NCBI GenBank assembly: GCA_947165045.1
Contig: CAMUYW010000028.1
Location: 1 to 40,019 of the forward strand
Origin: an uncultured Fibrobacter sp.
Lineage (GTDB): Bacteria > Fibrobacterota > Fibrobacteria > Fibrobacterales > Fibrobacteraceae
Length of the DNA stretch: 40,019 nucleotides
Direction: 5' to 3'
In this document: positions 1 to 8,780 of the stretch, one piece after another
How the letters are laid out: every line of letters starts with the position of its first letter
Position numbering within the stretch: position 1 is the stretch's first letter
Made by a program: the position numbers and the translations under genes
The notes under the pieces: model-generated
Told to the model about the DNA's origin: nothing
The model's input: the letters and a program-made list of their open reading frames with translations, nothing else
The model's database searches: none

Positions 1-1042
1 CTTCGTTGGTGCAAACCACCTGCTTGATGGTACCGTCGGCATTGTAGAACATTTCGTCCACAGAAACGCTACGGTGGTAACCTTCGTTCGGATTCGGTCT
101 GCCGTCATCAGCCGGAATCACTTCCAAGCCGTTGTAGCCCTTGGCAATACGGCGGTCATGATACACGACGTAAGAGTGTCCCTTGAATTCTGCAATACCA
201 TGGTGGTTGTTGTTGCCGTTGATGCTTCGACCGTTCATGCTCGGGTCACCAAGAATGGTACCCTTCCAAGTGTAGGGGCCCATCACGTTGTTAGACGTCC
301 CATAGTCAATTGTCGGAGCCCCCTGCTGCCAACCGGTACTGTAAGAGAAGTAATAAGTACCCTTGTGCTTATGGATGTAAGAAGCTTCGAGCATCTTGCG
401 GGTCGGCAAGTTGTTCACCTTCACGTGAGAACCGTTGCCCACCGGAGCATCCTTCGCATCATTCAACTTCACGATGTCGAAGTTGTCGGTGTTCGGGCGG
501 CTATTGCTTTCGCCACCACCCCATGTAACATAGGTAGTACCGTCGTCATCGATAAAGATACCCGGGTCAAAGCACCAAGACACGCCATCGCAACCGATAA
601 TGCCGCGGCCACCCACCAGCTTGTCCTTGCCCTGGCCCACAGCGTTTGTCCACGGGCCTTCAATTGCAGGCGCCTTGATATAGCCAATGCCGCCGCCACC
701 GCCATCGGGGAACACGATGTAGAACGTGCCGTTATGGACAGCAATGCCAGAGGCCCAAATGTCGTTAATGCCGTTCACCTTACGGGCATCGTAAATGATG
801 CCGTAGTCGGTCCAGTTTTGCATATCCCTACTGCGGAACGCATAGAGGGCGTAAATCTTGTAACCATCGGAATTAGCCGGAGCCGGGTCATCGGAGTCCG
901 TGATGATGTAGAAGTAATCATCATCGGCAGCTGCACCGGGATCGGCCAGGTAATGGTAAGTAGAAATTGGGTTATCAGCGAGCGCGCTTACTCCAAAGCC
1001 CGCCATCAAACCAAACATAGTCACTTTCTTAAGTAGTTTCAT
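1..1042 (-). CDS. Secreted glycoside hydrolase family 43 enzyme, C-terminus outside window
   Basis: A five-bladed propeller glycosidase of the GH43 type, probably acting on arabinan or xylan side chains outside the cell or at its surface. The start is the ATG at 1042, preceded by AAGGAG at good spacing, and the first ~22 residues form a signal peptide (MKLLKK, hydrophobic core, ALA before DNP). The sequence HYLADPG supplies the expected general-base Asp (residue 34), CFDPGIF the second conserved Asp, and LEASYIHK the general-acid Glu. About 347 codons are present, covering the catalytic domain; whatever follows (CBMs, sorting domain) lies before position 1. It is a paralogue of the next gene upstream on the same strand, with closely similar N-termini and active-site blocks, so the pair looks like a tandem duplication. 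GH43 assignment is firm; the exact substrate cannot be read from sequence. Confidence 0.88.
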   Translation of the reverse strand, partial: MKLLKKVTMFGLMAGFGVSALADNPISTYHYLADPGAAADDDYFYIITDSDDPAPANSDGYKIYALYAFRSRDMQNWTDYGIIYDARKVNGINDIWASGIAVHNGTFYIVFPDGGGGGIGYIKAPAIEGPWTNAVGQGKDKLVGGRGIIGCDGVSWCFDPGIFIDDDGTTYVTWGGGESNSRPNTDNFDIVKLNDAKDAPVGNGSHVKVNNLPTRKMLEASYIHKHKGTYYFSYSTGWQQGAPTIDYGTSNNVMGPYTWKGTILGDPSMNGRSINGNNNHHGIAEFKGHSYVVYHDRRIAKGYNGLEVIPADDGRPNPNEGYHRSVSVDEMFYNADGTIKQVVCTNE

Positions 1043-1170
1043 AACACTCCTTAGGATCGACCAAACACCGTCAACCCATCACGTCATCATAAAACTATCT
1101 TCGAGATTGCACAAAAGACCCTTCTTCGGCATATCTATTATGGATAAAAAGTCAATGGTGGGAACGTCGC

Positions 1171-1196
1171 AAAAAAGGCTTCCCGATGGGGAAGCC
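1171..1196 (-). terminator. Rho-independent terminator after the CBM-bearing GH43 gene
   Basis: An 8-bp perfect stem (GGCTTCCC / GGGAAGCC, loop of 4) is followed on the minus strand by a run of six T. It lies about 30 nt past the stop codon of the gene ending at 1227 and separates it from the downstream GH43 gene. Confidence 0.85.
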
Positions 1197-1226
1197 TGTC
1201 TCATGGATGGATATGTGTATTAAAAA

Positions 1227-3425
1227 CTAGCGGGTGGTGCGGACTTTGGCGGTCATTCCGGTGCCACGGTTGCGAATCAGGCAGAATCCCTGCACAGTCT
1301 GTGCATGGACGCCATCGCGCCAAATCTTCGTCGCTTCGGCCATGTTGCGAGCCGTAAAGGTTCCCAATTTCTTGCCAGTCAAATCGAACACGTCGAAGGT
1401 TGCATTCGATGCCGCTTGCATGCGGACGACCGACTTGAAACCAACTTCGCCACCTTCATCCGGATCCTTGGCATCCTTGCCTGCTGCAAACTGGATATAG
1501 TCAATATCCATCCAGTCGCCGGTCACGGTAAAGCGGAGGATATGTTCGCCCGCCGGGAGCTTCACGTTGGCCTTGACCTTGCCGTAATCGTCATAGTTGT
1601 CTTCGCCTTCGTTCTTGGGTACTGCAATTTCATCGGTGATATCATCGCCATCAATCGAGAGCTTGAAGGCGCCACTCGTACTGCCCGAAGCGACCGCAGC
1701 AAACATCGTGTAGTCACCTGCAGCAGCCACGTTCACCGTGTATTCGAGCCATTCGCCAGTGCGGTTGTAGCCCACGACATAGCCGGTTGCCTTCTTGTAA
1801 ATGTCAACACCAGTACCTTCGCGGTAGCTCTTGCCGCCATTGCTTTCGGCGCCATGATCTTCAGAATCATCGTCGGAATAAGAATCGTTGCCTGCGCCAT
1901 AGCCCGGTTCATCGAAGTTTTCCATTTCAATCTTGCCCGGAATTGCCCAAGCCTTGCCGCCAAACGGAGTCTGCGGTTCCGGTTCACGCTTCGTACCCTG
2001 GAATTCCCATTCGAGAATGCCCATGGTAGAGTCCTGAGAGCCCTTGAACACGAAGAAAATTTCGTCCACTTCGCCGGAAAGACCCGTCATAGCGCAATCG
2101 TTATCGGTGTAGCTGTTCCAGCCGCTAGTCTTAGCAAGGGTGCAAGTACCAGCGAGCGTACCAGAAACACTACCCTTATGGATTTCAATCTTGTTGCCTT
2201 CAGCCAAACTTGCGGCCTTCACACGGAGATTTTCGGCACCCTTACCGAAGTCCACGCCAGAAACGCGAATCCAAGATTCCTTGGAGGCAAGCGGAGTAAG
2301 CACATGCACGACAGGCTGGCCCCTAGTATAGTCCGTACGGCTGCGCACATTACGCTGCTTGGAACTTGTGAGAGCCTTGTAAGTCTGGTACGGGTCAAAC
2401 TTTCCGACCTGTGCCGGGCCAGATTCCGTGAACTTCACGACGTTCATCTTGTCGCCATTCCAAGTGAGTTCATCAATAGACACACTTCTATGGTTACCCG
2501 TCGTTGTAGGCAGCTGACCATTGGTGAGTTTCGGCTTTTCGGAAGCCATCACCAAGCGACGTTCATGATAAACGGCATACCATTTGTCTTTGAACTTTGC
2601 AAAACCGTGGTGGTTGTTACCACCCTTGCCGTTAATCTTCGACGGGTTTTCAATCACCGTCCCCACATAGGAATAAGGTCCCTTGATGTTCTTGGAAGTC
2701 GCATAGCTAATATTCTGGCTCTGGTCATTGTAGCTCAGATAATAAATACCATTGCGTTTGTGCAAATAAGAAGCTTCAAAAGAGCGGTTTGCCCCTTGAA
2801 GAGCGGTCTTGGACCCCACATTGAGATCGACCTTGTCGTAAGAGAGCTTGCTGAATTCGAACAAGTCGAAGTTATTGCCATAGCCACGGCTGCCACCGCT
2901 ACCACCGCCAAACGTCATATAGGACTTGCCATCTTCGTCAATGAAAATAGCCGGGTCAAAGCACCAAGAGATGCCATCGCAACCGGTAATGCCACCGCCA
3001 CCGACAAGGAGCTTGCCCACCGGATCGTGATAAGGACCAGCAACGTCCTTTGCAGACACAATGCCCACACCGCTAGCACCGTTCGGGTAAATCAGGTAGA
3101 ACACACCATCAACAACGGCAATACCCGGAGCCCAAATATTCTTGATGTAGGAAACTTCACGATCATGGCTTAGCACCATGCCATGGTCAGTCCAGTTCTT
3201 CATGTCCTTGGAACTGAGAATGTAAAGAGAACGGATAGTATAATCGTTCTCGCCCGTATTCGGGCTTTCATCGTCTGTATCCGTAAGGATATAGAACTCG
3301 TCATCCGTAGCGAACGCAGCAGGGTCCGCCAAGTAATGGTAACTAGAAATAGGATTATCTGCAAACGCATTTACACCTAAACCTGCAAACAGTCCAAACA
3401 TCGTAATACCAGTAAGTATTTTCAT
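1227..3425 (-). CDS. Secreted GH43 glycosidase with CBM6-like modules and C-terminal basic/sorting domain
   Basis: A 732-residue secreted hemicellulase or arabinan-degrading enzyme. The ATG at 3425 has AAGGAG 5 nt upstream and opens a signal peptide ending near AFA (residue 22); an in-frame extension upstream is not needed. Residues ~25-345 are the GH43 propeller, with Asp34 (YLADPA), Asp157 (CFDPAIF) and Glu217 (FEASYLHK) as likely catalytic trio. Residues ~355-485 look like a divergent CBM6-type beta-sandwich (GVDFGKGAENLRVKA, IEIHKGS), and ~500-650 a second, clearer CBM6 (IPGKIEMENFDEPG at the start, TGEWLEYTVNV and WMDIDYIQF later). The last ~65 residues (TFDVFDLTGKKLGTF, then a basic end) resemble the terminal domains of Fibrobacter secreted enzymes and may be a secretion/sorting signal. 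Own terminator downstream, so probably monocistronic. Confidence 0.9.
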   Translation of the reverse strand: MKILTGITMFGLFAGLGVNAFADNPISSYHYLADPAAFATDDEFYILTDTDDESPNTGENDYTIRSLYILSSKDMKNWTDHGMVLSHDREVSYIKNIWAPGIAVVDGVFYLIYPNGASGVGIVSAKDVAGPYHDPVGKLLVGGGGITGCDGISWCFDPAIFIDEDGKSYMTFGGGSGGSRGYGNNFDLFEFSKLSYDKVDLNVGSKTALQGANRSFEASYLHKRNGIYYLSYNDQSQNISYATSKNIKGPYSYVGTVIENPSKINGKGGNNHHGFAKFKDKWYAVYHERRLVMASEKPKLTNGQLPTTTGNHRSVSIDELTWNGDKMNVVKFTESGPAQVGKFDPYQTYKALTSSKQRNVRSRTDYTRGQPVVHVLTPLASKESWIRVSGVDFGKGAENLRVKAASLAEGNKIEIHKGSVSGTLAGTCTLAKTSGWNSYTDNDCAMTGLSGEVDEIFFVFKGSQDSTMGILEWEFQGTKREPEPQTPFGGKAWAIPGKIEMENFDEPGYGAGNDSYSDDDSEDHGAESNGGKSYREGTGVDIYKKATGYVVGYNRTGEWLEYTVNVAAAGDYTMFAAVASGSTSGAFKLSIDGDDITDEIAVPKNEGEDNYDDYGKVKANVKLPAGEHILRFTVTGDWMDIDYIQFAAGKDAKDPDEGGEVGFKSVVRMQAASNATFDVFDLTGKKLGTFTARNMAEATKIWRDGVHAQTVQGFCLIRNRGTGMTAKVRTTR

Positions 3426-3487
3426 ATTACTCCTTCGGACCGACCACACACCGCCAATCCTTTTTTTATAAATCTATCCTCGAAAAA

Positions 3488-3517
3488 CAAAAAAACCTAC
3501 GAATGGTCGTAGGTTTT
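3488..3517 (-). terminator. Rho-independent terminator after the lipoprotein gene
   Basis: An 11-bp stem (arms 3492-3502 and 3507-3517, loop ATGG) ends in a T-rich tract on the minus strand. It lies 31 nt past the stop codon of the lipoprotein gene; the plus strand also shows a short T run, so it may work both ways. Confidence 0.8.
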
Positions 3518-3547
3518 CTATTGACAAAACGTCAAATTCTGTGAATG

Positions 3548-4744
3548 CTAATCTTTTTTCTTCGTTATAGGCGCATACGGATCGAAAATGCCATAGCCGA
3601 AGACTTCGATATCATCGACCCAGACTTCCGTGCCCATCTGACCAAAGATACTGAGTTTCGTCACGCGGCTCTTAACTGCATCCCAACCAACATTACCGCC
3701 ATTGCTGTCAGCAGTATCCAATTCCGCAGGAATCACAGTATAGCGCGTCCAAGCCGTATCCAAGCTGAAATGCACCCAAGACTTGGTGTTTTCGGAGCTA
3801 GTCACGGAATCGCCATTCACGAACACATCGAATGCAAACGAAAGTCTTGATTGTTCAGAACCACGAGCCCAGAACACAATAGAATCAAGATCACTCATGT
3901 CCACAAAGCCACCAAGTTCATGACCGATGAGAGCCCAGTCCCATTCCGCCGCAGAGTCGCGTTTACAGACAAAGTGTGCAGCAAGACCTTCACGGCCAAG
4001 CCCAGCAGAATCAGAGCTGAGCGAGACTTCGGCATTCATAGATGCAGCCGGAGCCCACTTGTCAACACCATTTTCGAAATCATCCAGCACGAAGTAAGTC
4101 TTCACGTAAGCGGAGTCGCCAAGGTAGAGACCATCTTCGCCGGACTGAGCCCCGACGTCGGTCTCGATTTTGCCATAAACTTTGACGGAATCTTCGCTAG
4201 CATCGTTGACAAAAGCAACAATTTCAACATTACCACTCGGGAGCGCTTCAAATTCAAAGTAGCCGGTCGAATCCATCTGGACTTGGTAGTCAAGTCCCAC
4301 CACAGAAACTGTAGCCGAACTACGAGCCAACTGCGGAAGACCCACGCGACCAGAGACCTTGGACGGCTTAGAAACATCAACCGTAAGGGAATCCTGTTCC
4401 TCGGTTGCATAGGAAATCTTTGCAAAGCCCTTCAAAGAATCGTTACGGGCTTCAACGACATAAGATCCAAGCGGAACATCGGACAAAAGTACTCGGCCCT
4501 GATCGTCCGTTGTAAAATGTAGCCTGTAGAGGGAATCCGACCCAAGTTCGGATGCACCCGCCAAATAAGATTCAGGGCGGACAATAACGTCCATACGTGC
4601 AGCAGGCGTGCCATCGGCCAATTGAACAAGCACCGCGATGGAATTTTCCGTTTCCATCGACGATCCCGCGGTTCTACCGCTATCGCAGGCGACAAAGCAC
4701 AGAGCCAAAGTCGCCAACCCATATGTCCACGCCCATTTAATCAT
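3548..4744 (-). CDS. Lipoprotein with Ig-like/carboxypeptidase-regulatory-like repeats and a jelly-roll C-terminal domain
   Basis: A 398-residue predicted lipoprotein. The N-terminus has a positively charged start, hydrophobic segment and a lipobox-like LCFVAC, placing the lipidated Cys at residue 20. Residues ~35-115 and ~120-195 look like carboxypeptidase-regulatory-like beta-sandwiches (PLGSYVVEARN; SGRVGLPQ, FEFEALPSG). Residues ~220-385 (VLDDFENGVDKWAP, DSIVFWARG, WVDDIEVFGYG) have the pattern of a galactose-binding-like or CBM11/CIA30-type jelly-roll, suggesting sugar or surface binding. The ATG overlaps the stop of the upstream regulator as ATGA, so the two are translationally coupled and probably act together. 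No catalytic motif is visible. The binding function is inference. Confidence 0.8.
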   Translation of the reverse strand: MIKWAWTYGLATLALCFVACDSGRTAGSSMETENSIAVLVQLADGTPAARMDVIVRPESYLAGASELGSDSLYRLHFTTDDQGRVLLSDVPLGSYVVEARNDSLKGFAKISYATEEQDSLTVDVSKPSKVSGRVGLPQLARSSATVSVVGLDYQVQMDSTGYFEFEALPSGNVEIVAFVNDASEDSVKVYGKIETDVGAQSGEDGLYLGDSAYVKTYFVLDDFENGVDKWAPAASMNAEVSLSSDSAGLGREGLAAHFVCKRDSAAEWDWALIGHELGGFVDMSDLDSIVFWARGSEQSRLSFAFDVFVNGDSVTSSENTKSWVHFSLDTAWTRYTVIPAELDTADSNGGNVGWDAVKSRVTKLSIFGQMGTEVWVDDIEVFGYGIFDPYAPITKKKD

Positions 4745-5607
4745 TTTTTGTCTCCTGCACCATCCCCTTTTATTATAGTATTTTCCGATGCCCCTCCTTT
4801 ACGGGCTACCGGGTAAAATGCCATAGAAAGCTGCATAACACGGTCAGGATTCTTGGCTCCGTCTACTCTTTTTTGGACTAGACGGCGAAATTCCCTCAAC
4901 ATGTCGCCCAAATCCTCGAAGCAGGACTGGTCTACAGAAAGAGTCAGTGTAGAAATATTGCGTTCATTGACGGGGACGTTTTCGAGCGCATCGCTCGCAA
5001 GACTCAACACCTGGCGCTGGAAATTGCGCACGGCCTTGGCCTTTTCGGGGCCCCCTACTGTCAAATGGGCTTCGGTGAGTGCAAGCTTACCTGATGCAAG
5101 CTTTTTCACGAGACCGACGCTCTTTAAAGTTTCAATGGCTTCGAGAGCCTGTTCCTCGGTAATCGGCGGGCAGATGTCCTTCGCTATCTGCTTGATGTTT
5201 ACAACACCACCGTTCAATTCCAGGTAGGCGCGTACCGCAGGAATCCACCAGTTTTCGAGGAGTTTAAGTTCGGCAGCTTGCAAAGAATGGCGTTCCACGT
5301 CGCGGAGCGAGAGTGCTTTCGCCATGAGTTCTTCGCGCTTGGTCTTATCCTTGCTGACAGCAGCAGAATAGAGGAGGTCGAAGTATTCGGCCTCGCGACC
5401 GGACAGCGCAAGGATTTCCTTTGCCGCAGGTAATGCATGAGCAGGCAAGTGCTGCTTTTTTTGCAATACGCGATAGAGATAGCTGGAGTCTAGCCCGAGC
5501 TTATCACCCATCATGCGGTAGCTGTAGAAGGGCATCTCGACCTTGCGCCTGTCGTAGAATTCCTTCAAGAAGTCGCGGTAGTCCGCTATGTCAGAAAAAG
5601 TAACCAT
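4741..5607 (-). CDS. TIGR02147/DUF4423 family regulator
   Basis: A 288-residue cytosolic protein of the TIGR02147 family, which is abundant in Fibrobacter and whose members are presumed transcription regulators. The N-terminal ~60 residues (DYRDFLKEFYDRRK, YSYRMMGDKLGLDSSYLYRVL) form an HTH-like segment, and the C-terminal half carries DUF4423-type features (MAKALSLRDVE..., VGLVKKLASGKLALTEAHL, a winged-helix pattern near residues 130-180, and NISTLTLSVDQSCFEDL). The ATG at 5607 is preferred over a TTG one codon earlier; no clear ribosome binding site precedes either. The gene overlaps the following lipoprotein by four bases, so the regulator likely controls, or is controlled with, that surface protein. 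Family call is confident; the regulated target is unknown. Confidence 0.85.
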   Translation of the reverse strand: MVTFSDIADYRDFLKEFYDRRKVEMPFYSYRMMGDKLGLDSSYLYRVLQKKQHLPAHALPAAKEILALSGREAEYFDLLYSAAVSKDKTKREELMAKALSLRDVERHSLQAAELKLLENWWIPAVRAYLELNGGVVNIKQIAKDICPPITEEQALEAIETLKSVGLVKKLASGKLALTEAHLTVGGPEKAKAVRNFQRQVLSLASDALENVPVNERNISTLTLSVDQSCFEDLGDMLREFRRLVQKRVDGAKNPDRVMQLSMAFYPVARKGGASENTIIKGDGAGDKK

Positions 5608-5698
5608 CAATAAATAAAATATTTAAAACTTACCGAGGTTACCCTACTCTGTAAACATTTGGTATGGATTTTTTGTCAATGGACGGCGGAACCGCGAT

Positions 5699-6595
5699 TT
5701 AATCCAATATACACCGAACCGGATAAGAGTCTGTTTTCTCTTCATCTGTGAAAAAATAGGGATCCCGGATATAAACATATACAGCCACATCATCGTCAAT
5801 TTCATCTGATGTCCAATATTCCGCAGCTCCATATGCAGTTGAACCCTGAGCGTCAAAACCAAAGAAATCAAGGCCATGGTCGCGATAGTCACCAATATAA
5901 ACTCTTGAACGCAAATCCATGCCGATAGGCGTGTCTCCATTGATGGCATCTACATAATCAAATAATATTTTAAACTCATCCTTACTCGGCAAATGCGTTC
6001 CCTTAGGGCAAGAAGTCATGGCTAAAGCCCACGTATATTCCCTAGAATATTTACCGCAAGAATCCCAAGCACACGAGCTCCCTTCAACATCTAAGCGAAG
6101 GTTATCTCTCATCCATGTTTGAGACCCCACAACAACCGTTCTATATATTGCGGAATCTCGTTCATCTACTAAGTCCTTTCCAGGAACTATAACCCTCTCG
6201 CGATTACTCTCGGCCTCAGCAACAACCGTGAATAATCCACAGTCAAGTTTAACGAGATGCACGTCCGATGAATCATACTGTACGGCACAAGATTCAACCG
6301 TTTCCGTTTTTACGGAACCTTTTTCGACAATCGTCGTATCGGACTTAGAAACTACAGTATCCTTATGCGAAATTTCTTTCGCAGCCACGGGAGTCCATCC
6401 ATTCTTCGTACAAAGAAGCAACTCTTTTGTATCATCTTTTAAAAATATTTTACCGACAGAACCAGACGAGCATTCAGGAATTTCATTCGAAGAAAAAGAA
6501 ACTACGCCATTAGAAATCGTATTTGTCGTATTATCTTCCGAGCATGAGGTTACAAATAATATAAAACAAAGCATCAATAAAATTAATTTATACAT
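5699..6595 (-). CDS. FISUMP-domain lipoprotein (third of three in tandem)
   Basis: A 298-residue lipoprotein. The signal sequence ends at the lipobox FVTSC. A short disulfide-rich segment (ECSSGSVGKIF...LLLCTKNGW) and a coiled linker (DTVVSKSDTTIVEK) lead to the Fibrobacter major paralogous domain at about residues 145-298, with its hallmark YRTVVVGSQTWMRDNL, then SCPKGTHLPSKDEF and the terminal SYPVRCI. The second of two in-frame ATGs (6595) is chosen because GGAG lies 6 nt before it, whereas the first abuts the GGAG. It follows the next paralogue by only 9 nt. Function of the family is unknown; location is probably the outer membrane surface. Confidence 0.85.
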   Translation of the reverse strand: MYKLILLMLCFILFVTSCSEDNTTNTISNGVVSFSSNEIPECSSGSVGKIFLKDDTKELLLCTKNGWTPVAAKEISHKDTVVSKSDTTIVEKGSVKTETVESCAVQYDSSDVHLVKLDCGLFTVVAEAESNRERVIVPGKDLVDERDSAIYRTVVVGSQTWMRDNLRLDVEGSSCAWDSCGKYSREYTWALAMTSCPKGTHLPSKDEFKILFDYVDAINGDTPIGMDLRSRVYIGDYRDHGLDFFGFDAQGSTAYGAAEYWTSDEIDDDVAVYVYIRDPYFFTDEEKTDSYPVRCILD

Positions 6596-6604
6596 ATCCA
6601 TCTC

Positions 6605-7603
6605 CTACTTTTCATTTTTCAAGCAACGAACGGATAGCTGATTTTTTGTGTCACAATTGTTTTGTTTTTCAAGAAGGGTGTATCTATCGTTAGCTGTATA
6701 AATAGAACCAAATTCCTTTAGCCAACATGAATTGTAGTAAGACCCCTCCACATCAGTTGCAATCCAGAAGCCAGTTTCCTGTCCAGGATAAGCGCGTCCT
6801 TGGGGATCTCTATACCCAGCCGGCAAGATCGAGAACCCAAAGACATCATACGCCTTATCCCCTTTTCGCCACACATCACGCGCAACTAAATCCTGTGTCG
6901 CCGAATAGGCTCCATTATGGGAATCAACAAAAGCAATTAATTCTTTAATTTCAGACCTATCCGGCAAATGCCACCCCTCAGGGCAAGCTTGTTTCGAAGC
7001 ACCATACTCGTACACGCGACCATATTTTTCGCAATAATCTGCAGAATCTGACACGCAGGAGCTTCCCCACATTTCGTATTGGAGATTTTCAGCCATCCAA
7101 GTTTGCTTACCAATAACAACCGTTCTATACTTTTTACCATCACGAGAATCAACCAGTTCTTCCCCATATTTAGTAGATATTAAATGAGCAAGACGATTTT
7201 CTACATAGAACGTAGATTCTCCACACGTAACTTTTGTAACATGATAATTCGAAGTATCCGCTTCCGCCATGCACGAATTCTTCACATATCTAGCGTTCTC
7301 GACATAAACGGAATCAAAGACTTTTTTGACAACGCTTAACGAATCGACAATATAAATGGTATCTCTAGCACCGCCATTCTGAATAGAAGATTCCCACTCA
7401 TTGTCAACGCAATAAAGAAGTTCTCCAGATTCGACGACATAGGCAACTTGGCCTGAATTTTGCGCAGAGCAAACAGGGAGATCTTTTTTATTTTCACCAA
7501 CAAAAGCTGACGAATTCACAGAAATAATATTTTCCGTAGGAGCATCATCACTACATCCAAACATTACAAACAATGTTAACGCATATAAAACATTTAGTTT
7601 CAT
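6605..7603 (-). CDS. FISUMP-domain lipoprotein (second of three in tandem)
   Basis: A 332-residue paralogue of its two neighbours. The signal peptide ends in a lipobox (LFVMFGC, Cys17). Next come the small Cys-paired segment (VCSAQNSGQVAYVV...LLYCVDNEW), the VSVKKVFDS-like linker, and the FISUMP domain at ~150-332 (YRTVVIGKQTWMAENLQYE, ACPEGWHLPDRSEI, GFWIATDVEG, LSVRCLKNEK). It starts 12 nt after the previous gene ends, and so is likely cotranscribed. Lower GC than the flanking core genes. Conserved domain architecture across the three points to duplication followed by divergence in the loop regions. Confidence 0.87.
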   Translation of the reverse strand: MKLNVLYALTLFVMFGCSDDAPTENIISVNSSAFVGENKKDLPVCSAQNSGQVAYVVESGELLYCVDNEWESSIQNGGARDTIYIVDSLSVVKKVFDSVYVENARYVKNSCMAEADTSNYHVTKVTCGESTFYVENRLAHLISTKYGEELVDSRDGKKYRTVVIGKQTWMAENLQYEMWGSSCVSDSADYCEKYGRVYEYGASKQACPEGWHLPDRSEIKELIAFVDSHNGAYSATQDLVARDVWRKGDKAYDVFGFSILPAGYRDPQGRAYPGQETGFWIATDVEGSYYNSCWLKEFGSIYTANDRYTLLEKQNNCDTKNQLSVRCLKNEK

Positions 7604-7615
7604 ATAAGTCCTCGG

Positions 7616-8590
7616 CTAATCGTTCTTTAAGCAACGAACTCTGTATGAGGGTTTTTCTTCAGTGTCAACCACCCTTCTATTCAAGTTTATCCTAAGTTCA
7701 TCTGTCGCTGATACATACGTCGGGTCCACAACATAGAATAAAGAATCACCTTTCTGCGTAGATGTCAAAGTTCGAGCATGCACACTAAGACCAAACAAAT
7801 CATACCCCGGAGAAGTCATTCCTAAATAACTATACAGTTCATCATCAACACCTCTCAAATCCCTTGATACCGCCTCCGTACCATTATGTTCATTCACATA
7901 CTCCGACATAGCAATCCATTCATCAAAAGTCGGAATATGCCAACCAACAGGACATGCCCCCTGCGGCTTTTCCCCTAAATCACAAAACTTGGTTCCATCG
8001 CAACCTTCCGGATTCCCCATAGCCGATAGCCAAGTATAATCTCGGGTGGAATCTGTTCCAAATTTCAGGTCTTCAGCCATCCAAACTTGATTGTTAATAA
8101 CAACAGTTTTATACGTATTCCCGTCTCTTGCATCCGTTAAAGGGTCGCCCCATTGCGTTCTAAACCGGCTTGCACGTTCATCTATTACAGAAAAGACCGA
8201 ATCCCCGCACGTCACCCAGATCAAATGAAAATCAATCGTATCCAACGCTATTGAGCAACCGACATCTAGGGTATCCGTAGAGCCCAAATAGGCAGTATCG
8301 GATTTTGTCACTTTCGACACAACTGTATCAGCGACATAAATGGTATCAACGTTTTGGCGTCCCTGATTCACCTTGCGCCATTTTTCTTTCGCACAGCAAA
8401 ACAACGCACTGGAATCAGCAACAAAATACAGTTCGCCTTCATTTTTTAAAGAACACTCAGGCAAAGTTTCACCTTGAGCAAGTTCAGCAAAACCAGGAGA
8501 TTCTACATAGACCGTAGTGGTCGATTCGTCACTACAAGCCCCCACCCAAAAAGCAACAAATCCTAAAAATAGGGAAAATAGTATTCTCAT
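7616..8590 (-). CDS. FISUMP-domain lipoprotein (first of three in tandem)
   Basis: A 324-residue predicted lipoprotein that opens the three-gene run. The ATG at 8590 is chosen because AAGGA sits 5 nt upstream and the translated start (MRILFSLFLGF) is directly a signal sequence ending in the lipobox WVGAC; an upstream in-frame extension is less likely. Domain order matches the two downstream genes: paired-Cys segment (ECSLKNEGELYFV...LFCCAKEKW), linker with DTIYVADTVV, then FISUMP (YKTVVINNQVWMAEDL, ACPVGWHIPTFDEW, terminal SYRVRCLKND). Function unknown. Confidence 0.86.
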   Translation of the reverse strand: MRILFSLFLGFVAFWVGACSDESTTTVYVESPGFAELAQGETLPECSLKNEGELYFVADSSALFCCAKEKWRKVNQGRQNVDTIYVADTVVSKVTKSDTAYLGSTDTLDVGCSIALDTIDFHLIWVTCGDSVFSVIDERASRFRTQWGDPLTDARDGNTYKTVVINNQVWMAEDLKFGTDSTRDYTWLSAMGNPEGCDGTKFCDLGEKPQGACPVGWHIPTFDEWIAMSEYVNEHNGTEAVSRDLRGVDDELYSYLGMTSPGYDLFGLSVHARTLTSTQKGDSLFYVVDPTYVSATDELRINLNRRVVDTEEKPSYRVRCLKND

Positions 8591-8685
8591 ATTCCTTCTC
8601 GAACTTAATAACACAAATAAAATATAGATAATCGCAGCTAACTCAATAAAAGAGACCCCTCGGCCGGTGGTTTTCAGTTATACAG

Positions 8686-8708
8686 AAAATGCCCGACACT
8701 GTCGGGCA
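8686..8708 (-). terminator. Rho-independent terminator after the FKBP gene
   Basis: A GC-rich perfect inverted repeat (TGCCCGACA / TGTCGGGCA) is followed on the minus strand by TTTTC. It lies about 75 nt past the stop of the FKBP gene. Two copies of CTGTCTACTG, 21 bp apart, lie between the stop and the hairpin (8739-8769). Confidence 0.7.
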
Positions 8709-8780
8709 CAACTAGACTAACAATTTTCGAAAGCAATCCTGTCTACTGTCAACGGCTTACTGTCTACTGCGACTCTGCCG

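Noticed and set aside
74..1036. Open frame of 320 residues on the plus strand
   Set aside because: It is antisense to the GH43 gene, which has a signal peptide and catalytic motifs; no ribosome binding site and no protein-like pattern.
1305..3173. Open frame of 622 residues on the plus strand
   Set aside because: Antisense to the CBM-bearing GH43 gene; composition follows from codon bias of the real gene.
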